Assembly (NCBI GenBank): GCA_018389105.1 | Contig: JACATO010000983.1 | Span: 186,001-250,000, forward strand | DNA from: Nautilus pompilius | Lineage: Eukaryota; Mollusca; Cephalopoda; Nautilida; Nautilidae | DNA length: 64,000 nucleotides | Direction of reading: 5' to 3' | In this document: piece by piece, positions 1 through 12,800 of the stretch | Layout of the letters: each line of letters opens with the position of its first letter | Numbering within the stretch: the first letter of the stretch is position 1 | Notes under the pieces: model-generated | Seen by the model: only the letters and a program-made list of their open reading frames with translations | Databases searched by the model: none | What the model was told of the DNA's origin: nothing | Program-made: the position numbers and the translations under genes

Positions 1-815
1 GAAAAGCTACCTGAAAGAGACATTCATGTAGGGCAATCCACACTCACTCCAGCCACACCTTGTGAAGAACATTGCAAAAAAATAGAGTAAGGCAGTAGGC
101 GACCGTTGTGTACACCACTGATCACAGTTAACAAAATGAAAAGACACCTCTGGTGTAACGAGTATAGTCATTGGACTAAGGATAACTGGCAAAAGGTGAT
201 GTGGTCTGACAAGTTGCGCTTTACCCTTTTCTACACAGATGGGAGAAGACTGGTTTATAGAAAGCCACACGAAGCACCCAATCCCTCTAGTTTGGTCCCA
301 ACTGTCCAGACGTCTGGTGGTGGAGTCAGCTTGGGGCATGTTTTGCTGGCATACCTTGGGCTTTTTGGTCCAGAATGGATGCCTAAGCTTATCACAGCAT
401 CATTTCTGATCAAGTGCAACCAGTGATGCTTCATTGGTATCCTAATTGGAAATGACTACTTCAGAGACAGCAGTTCCCATCCACCATTTCTATGTACATT
501 GTACATTCAAGGTTTGAAGAACCCGACAAAGATTTCAGTCTCCCACATCTAACACAATTCATAGATTCCAATCCAATTGAGCATCTGTAGAACAAACATA
601 AAAGACACATTCACCTCCATGATCCTTTGGCTTTCTCATTGTACACAATATTAATGACTGAATGGTGAAGCATCCCCAGGATACTTTCTAGCACTTAGTG
701 GATTCTATGCCATGTCATGCCACGTCTGTTATTTGGGCAAAAGGTTGGTGTGACTCACCATTAAGTATAGGTCCTTATAAAGTGGTCAACCAGTGTGTGT
801 GTGTGTGTGTAGACA
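1..815 (+). pseudogene. Tc1/mariner-like transposase relic, 3' part
   Basis: Degenerate Tc1-like transposase read on the + strand. An open stretch at 106-426 keeps the family pattern: a Trp-rich segment (KDNWQKVMWSDKLRF) that matches the W..V.WSDE block around the second catalytic Asp, then DGRRLVYRK. Near 555-600 the last conserved block is still visible as NPIEHL followed by a stop where the family has Trp. Stops and frameshifts separate these blocks, so it cannot make an active protein. The 5' part lies outside the window. The tail at about 596-800 is repeated, diverged, at 13870-14110. The end near 800 runs into a GT repeat; no clear terminal repeat was seen. Confidence 0.7.
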
Positions 816-3150
816 CTGCTGTGGACCTTTCCATGAGTGGAAAAACCCTAGAATTTAATTCTGATTCACAATAAAGACAGTTCCATGGAGGAGAACTTTG
901 ACACTGTTGTAGTCTTTCCTGTTACATCCTGTATTTTTGTCACTTTTTTGTAAAGGAGAAATAGAATTCTTTCTGGTTTTAACCCATCATTACATCTACT
1001 AAGGTATCATAAAAGATGTTAGTATTTAAAAAAACAAACAAACTTGGTAGTGAAGGGAGTTTGCAGTGTCATTTCCATGGTAGCTGGTGGTGGGTGAGTG
1101 CTGTTGGGAACCTTGGTGAGCAAAGGGTTAATTCATTTGAGTTGCAAGTCAACATTTTAACACAATCTGTTTCTTTCATCAAGAAGAATATATATTGATT
1201 ATTATGTTTTAGAAAAACAGAACCATGTTGGTAAAAGAAAGAAAGAACTAAGCTGTACAAAGATGGATAGGAAAAGACTATATGATGTAGTGATGATAAT
1301 GTTTGCATTAGAAAAAGATGACAAAAACTGCATCCCAGATGGGGGTCCAGTGTGTGCTAGATAGGAAGTTAGGGAATTTAACCAGCAAATATGTGCTGGC
1401 ACACAACAGTCGTATTAGATTTGGATATTACTGCTCCACTGTTTAATTAGGCTTGACAAATATCCTGGTATCCCATAGAATCTTAGGGGTTTGTGTGGTG
1501 TTATTTGTTGCTGTGACTCTGGCACTCAGTAAATGTCTGGTAATGTTCATGACTGGTTCAGGCAAGGATAAAAGATGGCACATTTCCCATGTCACGCCCA
1601 TCTTTCACTCACTCAGAAATAAAGCGCCAGCGTAGGCTGGCACCAGCCCTTCAGTGTTTTTTGCATTCATTTTTAAAATCCTGGTTGTGTTAGGTTGTGC
1701 GTTACCTGTAATTAGAGAAAATAGCATATAGCTATGTTGTAGGGGTACATTGCCATGAGGATTTAATATGTTGTGGGGGCAAGTTGAACCAAAGGTTAAC
1801 TGAACTGTCAGTTATAGAGGCTTAGGAAAAAAAGTGCCAATTTTTGAGGATGAAATGGCATTTAATGTAATCATAATTCAGAACCAAATGAAAAGGCTTG
1901 AAAGCATTTCTCCAAATAAAAACAATAGAATATTCAAATGAAAGGCGATCATAGTTCAAATAGAGAAAAGGGTGAGTCCCTAGAGGTCTTTTATAATGCA
2001 TTTAGGTGAGTTTCGACAGGGAGAGTGTTTGTGTGTTGTGGGAGGAACGGTCCTCGAAGAGTTGAAAGTTCCATTGTTTAATGACAATCTTAAAGGAAAA
2101 GTCCCCTAAGTATCGCCTGTGAGTAACCGACATTACCACACTGTCTGTTGGTCTGGTTTGATTTTCATTTACTAATGAAGTTTTAAATTGTTTTTTTTTT
2201 TATTAACTGAATCTTTGACCAGAAACGACAGCTGTTCATCTGAATTACTGGCTGCGCATTTATCTTTGTCTTCCCCTTTTTAAAACCTTTAAAGATGTGT
2301 ATCATTGGCGGAGGACATCTCATCTTGCGAAGATATTTAAGTCTTCAGCAAACTACTTGCTGCCCTTATTGGACTGAGCTGGCCCCTATATTGTAGTACA
2401 TTTTTCATGGAGACTTAGAGAAGTGACAAGATTATCACCCAGATGCTCAGGGTGATACATAACTGAGTTGCTATGCAAGTGTTTGGGATGTAGGTCAGCT
2501 TTATTTATCTGTGTGGAATGTCCCATTGCTGGACCCATTAACCCCTTACAGCAGTTTCCTGTTTAGGGGAGCTAGTTAAACTTAAATTTTTAGAGAGATT
2601 GGTTATCCTAGCATAGGATTGTCTATATAATACAATACCAAAAAAAAAGAAGATATGTATACACACACACATTTATCATTTTTGAAAGTTGTGATTGGTC
2701 ATTAAAAAAAATAAAAGAATTTTAAAAATGACATTTTTTAGTTTTTATAATATATTTTTTAAAATAAATTTAATATAGTTGGCATTTTTTTCGAGCAAAA
2801 CAATTGTTCAGTACTTAACGATTAACCATCTGTAATTATTTATCAGTTTCTAATACAGTTAATCCTTATACTAATATTTTTATTAATATCTTTTTTTTTT
2901 TTTAAAAGAGGAATTTGATGTGATTAGTCAAATTTGAAAACAAGACAAGCGGAAACTCTTTTTAATGAGGATGTAATGTTTTTTGGTAAAGTTTGAGAAG
3001 AAGTGAGCCAAAAGATGGGCTGCCACTAAGTGCTATTACTTTGTTATTATTGCTAATTGGATGTTAGGATTGATCTGTTAGCAGAAGGAGCTCTGCGATT
3101 ATTATTATTATTATCACTCACCAATAACTAGTATAGCAAACAATTTTATT
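816..3150. other. Non-coding DNA, no gene seen
   Basis: AT-rich sequence with homopolymer A/T runs, an ACAC run near 2660 and only short chance reading frames. It probably belongs to an intron or the 5' flank of the eva-1-like gene. No exon with SUEL-lectin character was found. Confidence 0.5.
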
Positions 3151-3154
3151 AAAA

Positions 3155-3600
3155 TTTTACCTGACCATCAGTCCCCTGCCAGATGTCCTTTGTCATAACA
3201 CTTGTAACCTTTTGATAGTCTTAATGAGGTTATCTCAGGTATGTACCTGTCATCCGACAGGTTTCACGTCTCCTGTATTGTGATTATGTTTACCTGTTAG
3301 TGTTAAGTAAGGGATTTCAGATATTTATCTATAATCTAGCAATAGTCCATGTCACTTCCCCCATTGTGGGCATATATAGCTATTGATTTTAATGAGGTTA
3401 TCTCAGGCATGTACCTGTGATCTAGCAGCTTCCATGTCATCCATGTTGTGATTATATCTACCTGTTAGTGTCAATGAAGGGATCTGATATACTTATCTGC
3501 AATCTAGTAGAGTCTGTGTCAGCCATTTGTGGTCATATCTAACTATTAGTGTGAACCGTGTTAACAAGGTAGACTCAGGTATATGTTGACAGGTGCATCT
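3155..3600. repeat. Degenerate ~84-bp tandem repeat (168-bp higher-order period)
   Basis: The motif TTAATGAGGTTATCTCAGG occurs at 3221 and, nearly identical, at 3389; a diverged form follows at about 3557, giving a 168-bp spacing. Within each 168-bp unit, two half-units of about 84 bp share the order ACCTGT / CATGTCA / TTGTGATTAT / ACCTGTTAGTGT. Roughly five half-units can be followed before the pattern fades. Neighbouring half-units differ more than every second one, which implies duplication of a dimer. Confidence 0.6.
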
Positions 3601-6600
3601 CTTGATCTTGGCTGCTGACATATGGGAGAGTGAGCAGGCTACCTGTGTATTTGTGATAAGTTTTTGCCACAGGCACAACCCCCGCCATTTGTATTGGTGG
3701 TTTTTCTTGTTCTCTAATAGACTGTTAAGAATTCTGAAAAATTGGAGTACTTATGCCTGTTACTCATTAAAGTTCCATCTGTGCTTAATGATCTATCATA
3801 ATGGATAGTAGATAAACATAATGCATTCATAAAAACCTTGTAGTAAAATTAAAATTATTCACTCCTAGCTAAACACGTGTCACCAGGGATGTGACACGGC
3901 CCATTTTCTTGAGTGACAGGAACTACTGGTAGCTTTATGTCTGACCCTGAATTCACAAGAACTGTTAGCTAACAGCTTGTACACTAGAACTCAAGGACAT
4001 AATACAGAGACAGCTCTTCTAGGGATGCAGAAAAATGACTTCTTTTAGTAGCCAGACTGAAGTGTACATAATGTCTGTGTGTTGGTGCCAGCAGTCTGAA
4101 AATGGCACTGCCATGAAGAGCAGGGGATCTTTGCCATTTCTATGTGAGGAAGGCTACAAATATATTATCATAGGATATTGTTATTTTTCTGCTGTTTGCT
4201 TAATTCCAGTGTTTTTAAAACTGGCTCGTCACTTTGTGCACGAACTCTATGGTTATGCAATTATTTATATTTTTATTAAACCTTCTAGAAAATTTGTAGA
4301 ATACTATAAACTTATTATTTAGAGAGATGGATAGAATGTATGAGAGTACCCCTTCACAGTTGTATACTAGGCAAAATATTGTCATATCCAGTCATTGCGG
4401 TGGGATTTAATTTATAATCTGGTCGATACATATTATAGATTAAAAGGTGCTGTTTATTAATTCTAAAATTTCTCCTGTTTTTGATGAATAAATGAATAGA
4501 AAAGGGAAAAAAAGAGTTAATCTTTCTCATTTAAATTTATTTATGTAAATATTTTTTTTTTTTGTAGAGGAATCTCATTAAAAAATTTTAAGTGGCTTTT
4601 GAGATAAGATTGTTCTGTTTGAGAAAAGTGAATTAATAGTCTGAACAGACATACCCGTTATCAGTTTGTAAATCTTGATGATAGCACAACTGATTCACCG
4701 AGGCCGACTGCCGTTATTTGTTAAAGCCAGTTAATAATAACTTTTAAACAAGCCGTACTGGCGGTTGTGATAAAATCTATTGTTTAATATAATTAAGTTT
4801 TTGGAGAGAATGAGACCTACATTGTATTTAGCGACAGTTTTGTTGCTGAACCAAAACAAAGTACAGCAGCCTCCAATTCAGACTTATAAAAGTAAAAACA
4901 AAGATAAACTGCTTGGATGTCATCGTATGACAAAATATTGACCATTGTTCACTGTTAAACTTTCAGATGAATGGAATGTTAGAGAAGATAAGAGTCTGCA
5001 TTTATTACCAGAAGTTCATAAGATTAGGCTTATACAAGTGAACAAACCCTTTATTGTGTTATGGTGAATGTTGTGACTGTGCTAAGTATTTAGAAAAATA
5101 CATCATTTTTTTTACAGACTGAAAGTGATTTTGATAGCGTAACTACTTTAAAACAAAAAGATTTGTTTCTAAAATTATTTTCAAAGAAAACTTTAAATGT
5201 AAGATAATGGACAAACGATTAATATTTTGCCATGGTAGAATAGAAGTTTGTGTATGTCTTGTTTCTACATATTTAGGAGGAAGTAGCTATACCTGTGTTT
5301 TTGTTTTTGTTTTCCTTTGCTGAATATGTGGCTCCATTTTGAAAATTGCTTCACTTTTGCATTTGTTACGCATAGTCACAGTCTTCTGATGCAGTGCCAT
5401 TGAAATCAAGGCACTATTCAAAGTTAGAAGAACTTTGGTGAGAGATGTTTGTTAAAAATCTGCCTCCAAATAGTAACAATGAAAAGATTTTGTAAATGAA
5501 AAAGCAGAAAGAGGATCATGTTCAGTTGTCTTTTGTGCTTTCCGTAGTATTGCATTGTTGGGGGAGAGTTTCTTAATTACTGCCAAATAATAACTTTAGC
5601 TTTCTCTACATTTCTGGTTTAAGAGGGTTAAAATCTGCTGGTCCTGTTCAAAGTTTCCCCTCTTTAGGTGACACTGTTTTAATATCTAACACACATTTTC
5701 AAGTGTTTGTTTGTTTACTCTTTCATGACCAAACTGTAGCATGTAGAGGCCCCAAATTTTAGGTAAGTACATCAGGATCCAAGGGTACCAGAGCCTGGCC
5801 TCAAAGGCCACCTTTCAGGGTTGTTCAGAGTTACTATAGCTTCATGGTACTCATTCATTTCAGAAATGACCATTTTTCAGTTTCCAACAGTCAGCCTTGA
5901 AGGCCATCAACAGCAGGTTTTGGTATCATACTTTGAAAACTGAGAATAAAAATTCATTTAGTAGTTTGTTACAAGTTTGTCATCATCTTAAAAACTAAGA
6001 TACTTTTTCAGATTCCTAAGAAAAGTCAGTTGAAACAATCATTATGCAATTTTAAAAAGCCCCAGTTTCCTATAAAACTCAGCTTTGCTATGACCATCAA
6101 TGAAGTACAGGGCTGTTCATTAAAAGTTGCCCTCAATTAGGATGGCCCCTGCTCTTTGCAAGGATAACTGCGTGTCAGATGCTCAAGAGTTGGCAAATCA
6201 AAACTCTGTTCTGCTTTTCACCTCAAGAAAAAATTAAAAACTGAAAACATTGTCTGTAAAGAGGCTCCTATGGAACAGATTTTAATTTAAGTGCACAGCA
6301 TATAGAATATTAAGATATGTATCATTAGCATCAATTCAATGTTCATTCAATGATTGTTTTTTAAAGTAAATAAAATTTGTTTTTCAAATTGATATAATAT
6401 TAACAGCATTCTGCCTGTGACTGCTTTCTTGTGCTCACATCCATGCTTTTAACTCATTTGAAAAGCATGGTCTTGAATCTTACTATGAGTAGTTTGTTTC
6501 TGCTGTCCCTGCAGTCTCACCTGTGGTGGATCACGAGAGAAATTGAGGAGGTTGGCACTGGGGTGAGTTGTGTTGTTCTTTGAACTGATTGTCTGGAACA

Positions 6601-6734
6601 GGGTCTAATTCCCTGTAGAATGTAACTGGATTGCTATGCTGCTAAAGTATATCATTTTCAAAAGAGAGAGGAGGCATGTGCACAAATATACTGCAGGATT
6701 CTTACATACTTTTATTTATTATTATATTTTTCAG
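3601..6734. other. Non-coding DNA upstream of first visible eva-1 exon
   Basis: AT-rich with no supported exon. The preceding coding exon of the eva-1-like gene must end one base into a codon to match the exon at 6735; no such exon was found here, so it probably lies left of the window. Short ORFs here, for example 4035-4322, have no family pattern. Confidence 0.5.
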
Positions 6735-6881
6735 AAGAATTCCAAAGCAAAACCGTGTGCGAAGACGACTGGTTGAGTCTGTCGTGTCGGCGCTCAAACA
6801 GGATTGTTATATACTCAGCCATGTTTGGACGCACCCTCCAGGCAAGCCCTACCTGTCCAGATTTACTGAATTCATCACAAG
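6735..6881 (+). CDS. EVA1C: eva-1-like exon: first half of SUEL domain
   Basis: The acceptor is a T-rich tract ending TTTTTCAG; the donor is AAG|GTAGAG. The true frame starts with two bases (AA) completing a codon from the missing upstream exon, reads 48 codons (EFQSKTVCEDDW... to LLNSSQ) and leaves one base, G. Conserved SUEL features are Cys at VCED and LSC and the IYSAMFGR motif. A different frame is also open across the exon, which gives a misleading longest ORF at 6676-6885. Confidence 0.88.
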
Positions 6882-9800
6882 GTAGAGTCAGAATGTTGTG
6901 AAGATTTCTTTATACATCTGCCATTTTGAAAAAGTCTTCTTTTTTTTTTTTAAAAAAAAAAAAAACAAACAAAGAACCTGACGTGAACATTTGATGGACA
7001 GACTCATCTTTAGTTAAGGATCTTCTTTTCTTAACTCTTTCTCTGCCAAAGCCAGAGATGAGATCTTTGATCAGTGTGATCACATCCCACTGATTGCCAG
7101 AGTTGGAGATCACTTAGGTAACATATTTTTTATGACGTTTGATAGATGGCTGGTCAGTAGCACAGGGTATCATTAGTTTAAGCACTGGTGAATGCCCTTG
7201 TTGGGGGGAATTCCAGATCATCTGTCAATGGAGGGGTGAATCCGTTGATGGAAATGACATCAAAAACTTGGCATGGAAAGGGTTAGATAAGAAAATTGAC
7301 TCTGTGTATAAGCAGGAAGCCTTATACAAGGCTCTCTATTTTTAGGAAGTTCAGTTTTTACCAAGTATTTCCACAGGTTACTCCAGGATAGTTGAGCACA
7401 GATGTTCGGATTTTTTTTGTTTTTAAGCCTGGGCAGATGATACTCCTCATTGCACATAGGAGTTTATCAAGAAGGTGGATTTGTAGCAATCCGATCATGA
7501 TACATTGGGAATTATCTGTCTGTCAAAGTAAATGCTTTGACCTTGGAGCATTTGAAAGACGAGCTAATCTATTTTTCTACCTTCAGAGAAAGGCAAATTT
7601 AAGATTGCCATTGTCTGCTACCTCCAGCCTGCCCAGTCCTCTTCTCTCCTGCAGTTCTCTGCAGGGTATGTGACGATGATGGATCTTTGGTGGCTTGAGG
7701 TAACATTCTCTCATTTAAATCTCTTCTGTCAGGTCAGAGCTGATGTCTCGTACCTGCAGAGTGCACGAATGAGATGATGCTGCTGCTGTTGGGGGGTTTA
7801 CCGAACTGCAGGGAGTAACGGAGTTCAGAAGCAAGATGTTGTTACTGTTAATGTTTACTGAGCTGTGGTGGGGAAAGGGGGTTAAAATGCAGTGTTACTG
7901 TTGAGGACTGTCAATCTGGCAAGGGGTCGGAGAGGTCAGGAATATGATGCTGTTATTGTTAGGAAACTAGAAGTTAGTTAATTGTTAAAGCCATTGCGTG
8001 TGGAAACAAGCAGTTATGCTTCTTAAAAATAAACATTCCCACAATGCAACATGAGCGCACAAAAAAAAGCACCCAAGGACAGTTGACAAATTTAAGTGGA
8101 ACAGTTGGATGCAGTAAATTTTCTTTTTTAATATGTGCAACAGCTTTAGTAAAGAAATGTACTGAGATGAGATTAATAGATTCTTTTTTTTTACTTGCCA
8201 TCTGTTTTCACCCAATCTTTAAATGTGTTTTTTTTGTTGTTGTTGTTTTTCAAATGACCTTGTGTTTAGACGGTTTCAGTCTGAAATTTTCGAGTAAACC
8301 CCTGCCCCACTCCCTCCTGCCAATCTTGATCTCCGCGCCGCTGAAGTTATTAAATTCCTCCTTCACACCGTTAAATCAATTTCGTTTCCTCCCGGAGAAG
8401 AGACCTCCCTTTCTACCCCTTGCCTCCCCTCTTAACATATTAGCGCGGCAGTTTCTTTGAATGGAAGGTTCTTTTGTTTTTGTTTTTTTTTTTTTTTTCC
8501 CCCTTTGGTGAAGGAGACTGAGACGCGACAAAGCTGGAGATTAAGCCCCTCATTGAATCAAAGATGCAACACAATTGCCAGGGTTTACTGGCATCAAATC
8601 ATTAATCTTGTTAGCAAACTTGGGGATTTTATCTGGATCGGCCTTCTAAGTACACACCAACAACACCTTGCCCGGTTTTTGTTTTGTTTTTTTTCTTTTT
8701 AATTGGACGGGCAGAAAGTTTGGAAAAAGATGGGTGGTGGGGGGACCACCCAATTTTATGTATTCCCAAGACCAACCCCTCCCAAAATCTGTGAACAGTT
8801 AAACAAAGATACATGCGGGTGATTGCTGTTTCTCAAATCATCTTCCCGCAGTGGACAGCTGGTATTCTGATTTTTTCTTATATATGTAGAATGCTGCATT
8901 ATCAAATAAACGTTTTCTCTTTGTTCTTCTAAGTATACATGGAGGGTTGCATTCTGTTTGTAAAAGACATGGTAGAGTAAGTTGCGAGTTACTCTCAGTA
9001 GCATTTGAGAGAGAATGAGAATTGGGAAGGCGAGGATTGAGAGCGAGGTACAGACATGATGATAATTAAGAGAATGAGAGAGATGTTGGTATTGGTTGTG
9101 GACTTGTCAAAGTATTATCCCACGAGGTATTTTTGATGACGACTATCCTGTGTGATCAAAGTTCCAAGCCGTGTGTATATATTTCCTAACAGCCATACAC
9201 TGTAAGCACTAATATATAGGATAATTTTAGGTGTGATTTCAATTATGTCCATGTGTATCGGATAGCCACAGCATCTGGTAGACTACTAATGTAATCATAA
9301 ACTTTACAAGGGCTGAGGGGCTGAATTAATCATCAGCATATCATAATTAACTAAAGAAAGGCATGTTTTCCAATCTTGTACTTTATTTATATGTAGGCAT
9401 ACCACTAAAGCTGTGTGATGCTGATTAGTGTCAGATTCAGGTGAAATACTAACGAATTACCCCGAGATAAACTGGTAATATCTGCAGTGAAAAACCGGTT
9501 GAGGTTTTCAATATTTAGAAATCTTTCCTTTTTCTACAAAAATAAAATGTTTTCCTTCCTCCTCACAGGATATTGTTATTAAAGTATTCCACTAAATGCT
9601 TTTTTTGTTGCTCATTGGTTATCTGCTTGCGACTCGGAGCCATACCAGGGAGATAAGTAACCGAGGTGGTTTCCCCATTGTCTTCCTTCATGGATATGGG
9701 GTTAAAGGCGCTTTATCTTTGTGCTAAACAAACCATTACAAAAGTCTTTTTGTTTTTACTATTTCTCCTACAGCGAGTTACCAAATGAAAATGCAGCACC

Positions 9801-12800
9801 AACAACAACAGGATAATTTACCTGCTTTGTTACTGCAGGATACAGCATCAGCTAATTTAAATGTAGAAAAATGAATGACTTTTGTGAAATTTGCATCAGC
9901 AATTTTGAAATGGAAAGCAGTGAGTTCCCAAGTGCACTTCACTGTACAGAGTGAGTGTACAAAGGATTAGGGAGTCGACTGGAGAAATAAGCAGTACACT
10001 AACACAGTATGGTTTCTCTTATAATATGCTGCACACTAATTTTGCCTGTACAATGGCAGTTTCAAGTACCAGCTTATTTATATTTAATTTGTGTGTGTGT
10101 GTGTGTCTCTTTGAGATTCGTGAATATTTGGAGAAGTTTTAAGATGAACGTTGAAGAATTTCTCCTCATGCCATGGTGGTCTTTTTGTTTAAAGATTTTT
10201 AAGATTAGAAAGTTTTGCCATTGAGTTCTGTTTTTTTTTCTTCTTTTTAAAAAAAATTAATTTCAGTTTCTGGTTTCCTTCTTGCTACAGATTGTCAGTC
10301 GGTGATGGCCACGGAGCAGATGATTAAGATGTGTCATGGACAAAGGCATTGCTCTGTCTATGCTGACCAGCGGATGTTTGGGAAACCCTGTCCTGCCCAC
10401 ATCAGGCAGTATCTGGCTGTGGAATATACCTGCGGTAAGTAGGCATTCACTGGTGCTGACAGGACACTTGAGGCAAATCCCCTTTTTCTCCTTTGTGATG
10501 GGCATGGATTGCACAAAGTTGCTTTGTTTTCAGAGATGTTTATAACGCACAATTTCACACAAAGCTTTTTCATGTTTCCTCCTGTCCCCCTTTGTGCTTG
10601 CATTATCTTTAGATTTTCAGGTGGGGAAACATTTTAGAAATTTGTGTTGGTATTTTCAATATGTAGGTTTGTTTTTAGTTGATATAAGGAGGCAGGAAGC
10701 CATTATGGAAAAGACTTGCAGGAAAAAGGAAATGGCTATCAATCTGATCAACTAATTAAAGAATATTTTTCAATGCTAGACATCTTGCATTAAAGGTAAT
10801 AATTATTAGAATAAAGGATGACTTTCTGTGTAAGTGGAGGCAGTGTGGACTCAGCTGCACCATATCTTTCCTTATTTTCTTGTGCAATATCCTAATTGCG
10901 GTATTTAAAGGCTTTTATTGTGTTCTTTTTGTCAAAATATCTTAAAATTTGGAATTTAGTCAGATGCAATGTCAGGAAAATTTTGTTATTTATGGACTGC
11001 TGAGGTTGAGGCCCAGAATTGAATCCTGGTTGGGGGGTATCAACTGGGTTTGGTTGGCATACCTTTCTGACACAGTTTACCTCTCACTTTCCTTCACCAG
11101 CTGGGTGCTTGGATTCCTTCCCACATCCAAAAAATTAAGGATTTTAGTAAGGACTTTCAGATGACATTCCAAAGTCATTGACTTGGAAGGACCAGGCCTC
11201 CCACCAAGTACAATTATTGGCCAAGAATGCAACACTGTGACATCCAGCGGTTCGTTGTTGCTGCAATGACCCAACTTATCAGTCGATTAGTTTGTAAGTT
11301 TTTTAAAAACATTAAATTTGGTGATCTGCAAAATTTAAGGTGAAAAATATGCAAATCTCTATGATATATCATTTAAATATGTTATCTTCAAACTAAAGAA
11401 GAATTATTCAGTTCCGGTGAATAAGTAAGAAAAAATCTGTATCAGAGTAATTTTTCATATTCATTGAGCTTCCACGGTTACCATAGCAACCTTGCAGATA
11501 AAAAGTTGGGAAACCAGCTCTATTGGTTGATTGTCAGATATGTAGATTTGATGTGCCAGATCAGTTTGTTTTCCAGAAGGCCCTTGTTAAAGCATTAGTT
11601 TTGAATTAAGATAAGGTCTAGGGTAGGGGAACCTCATGTGGCTAGTTGGTGGATCAATGGCCAACAGTAAACAAGCCTAGACAGTTTCTGTGTGCAGGTG
11701 TCTTTGTAGAAGAATTCTTATCTCTGGTAACTAACTGACATGAAAATTCCTCAACCTACACACACCCTGTCGTTGAAGTAGACCAGATTACTTGGAATAT
11801 ATTCTTGGGCAAGAAAGAACAGGTCTAGATTAAGTTATCCAGTGCTGGCTTTCCTTGAAATCTCTTCTAATTGTTGCAGAAATTAAAGTGACTCTTTCAA
11901 GGATTTGTTTCTCTCCTAAACCTGTAATCGTGGAGAGTTTATACTTTATTGTAAGCATTCATTTTACAGAATTTAGCTAGGGTTATTTTCTTTTCTCGTG
12001 TTTAGAAGAGAAGAAAACCAAAGCAAGCTTGGAATCCATTAGTGTTAAAATCACTAATAACTGGAATAGCTTTTGCAGAAACCATTCTATCAAAGTCTGG
12101 AATTATTGAAATTTACAGGATTTTATTGGCAGAGCTGTTACTTTATCATACTCACAACCAAAACAGAGACATCCTGAAGACTGGCAGGGTTGGTTTGTTG
12201 AGATGTTGATGTGGTCATAAGAGCCAGTGGAAAAAAGAAAAATATCATGTCTAAAATTACTAACTTAGAGATGAAAAGCATCGTAAATCTACTGCGCTGC
12301 TCGTAACTTTTTAAATTAGAAAATAACATATAACAAGAAATGAAATAGCAAATGTCAGTTGTGGGATAGAAGGGAAAATGTTTAATCAATGCTTTTGTAA
12401 TTTTTCATTGTCTTCATACTTGAAAGCATTGCTGTAAAGGCATGTGGGCCTGGCTTCATTTGAATGCCTCCAGGCTATGGTTGCTCTTCAGGAAAAGATA
12501 TAAAAAAAGATAGTTTTAATATAAAAGGACAAAAATCTTGTTTACTAAAACAGAAGTAGAATAATAGCAACAATAGAATGTTTTGTTTCAGAATTCATCA
12601 GGTCTGACTTGAACTTCTGTCATAATCATCTCAACTTCCCAGCACAATTAGTTTCTTTTATCGACTGCATACTATGACAGATTCATCTGGGGTAATGAAT
12701 GAATGAATGACAGATTTCTCAAAACGAATTTGGATGTATATTCCTCTGGAGCTTGTTGGGGTTGCGAGTTCTGTAAGTACAATGACATTACTTGGCATCA

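Noticed and set aside
6510..6558. 48-bp stretch between CCCTGCAG and GTGAGT that looks like a micro-exon just before the eva-1 lectin exon
   Set aside because: The next exon needs an incoming phase of one base; in that phase this stretch contains TGA. Other phases do not join.
6676..6885. 69-codon ORF over the eva-1 exon
   Set aside because: Wrong frame; the SUEL motif and splice phases require another frame.
8044..8460. 138-codon + strand ORF in an eva-1 intron
   Set aside because: Low-complexity Phe/Leu-rich text from T-rich DNA, no family pattern and no splice support.
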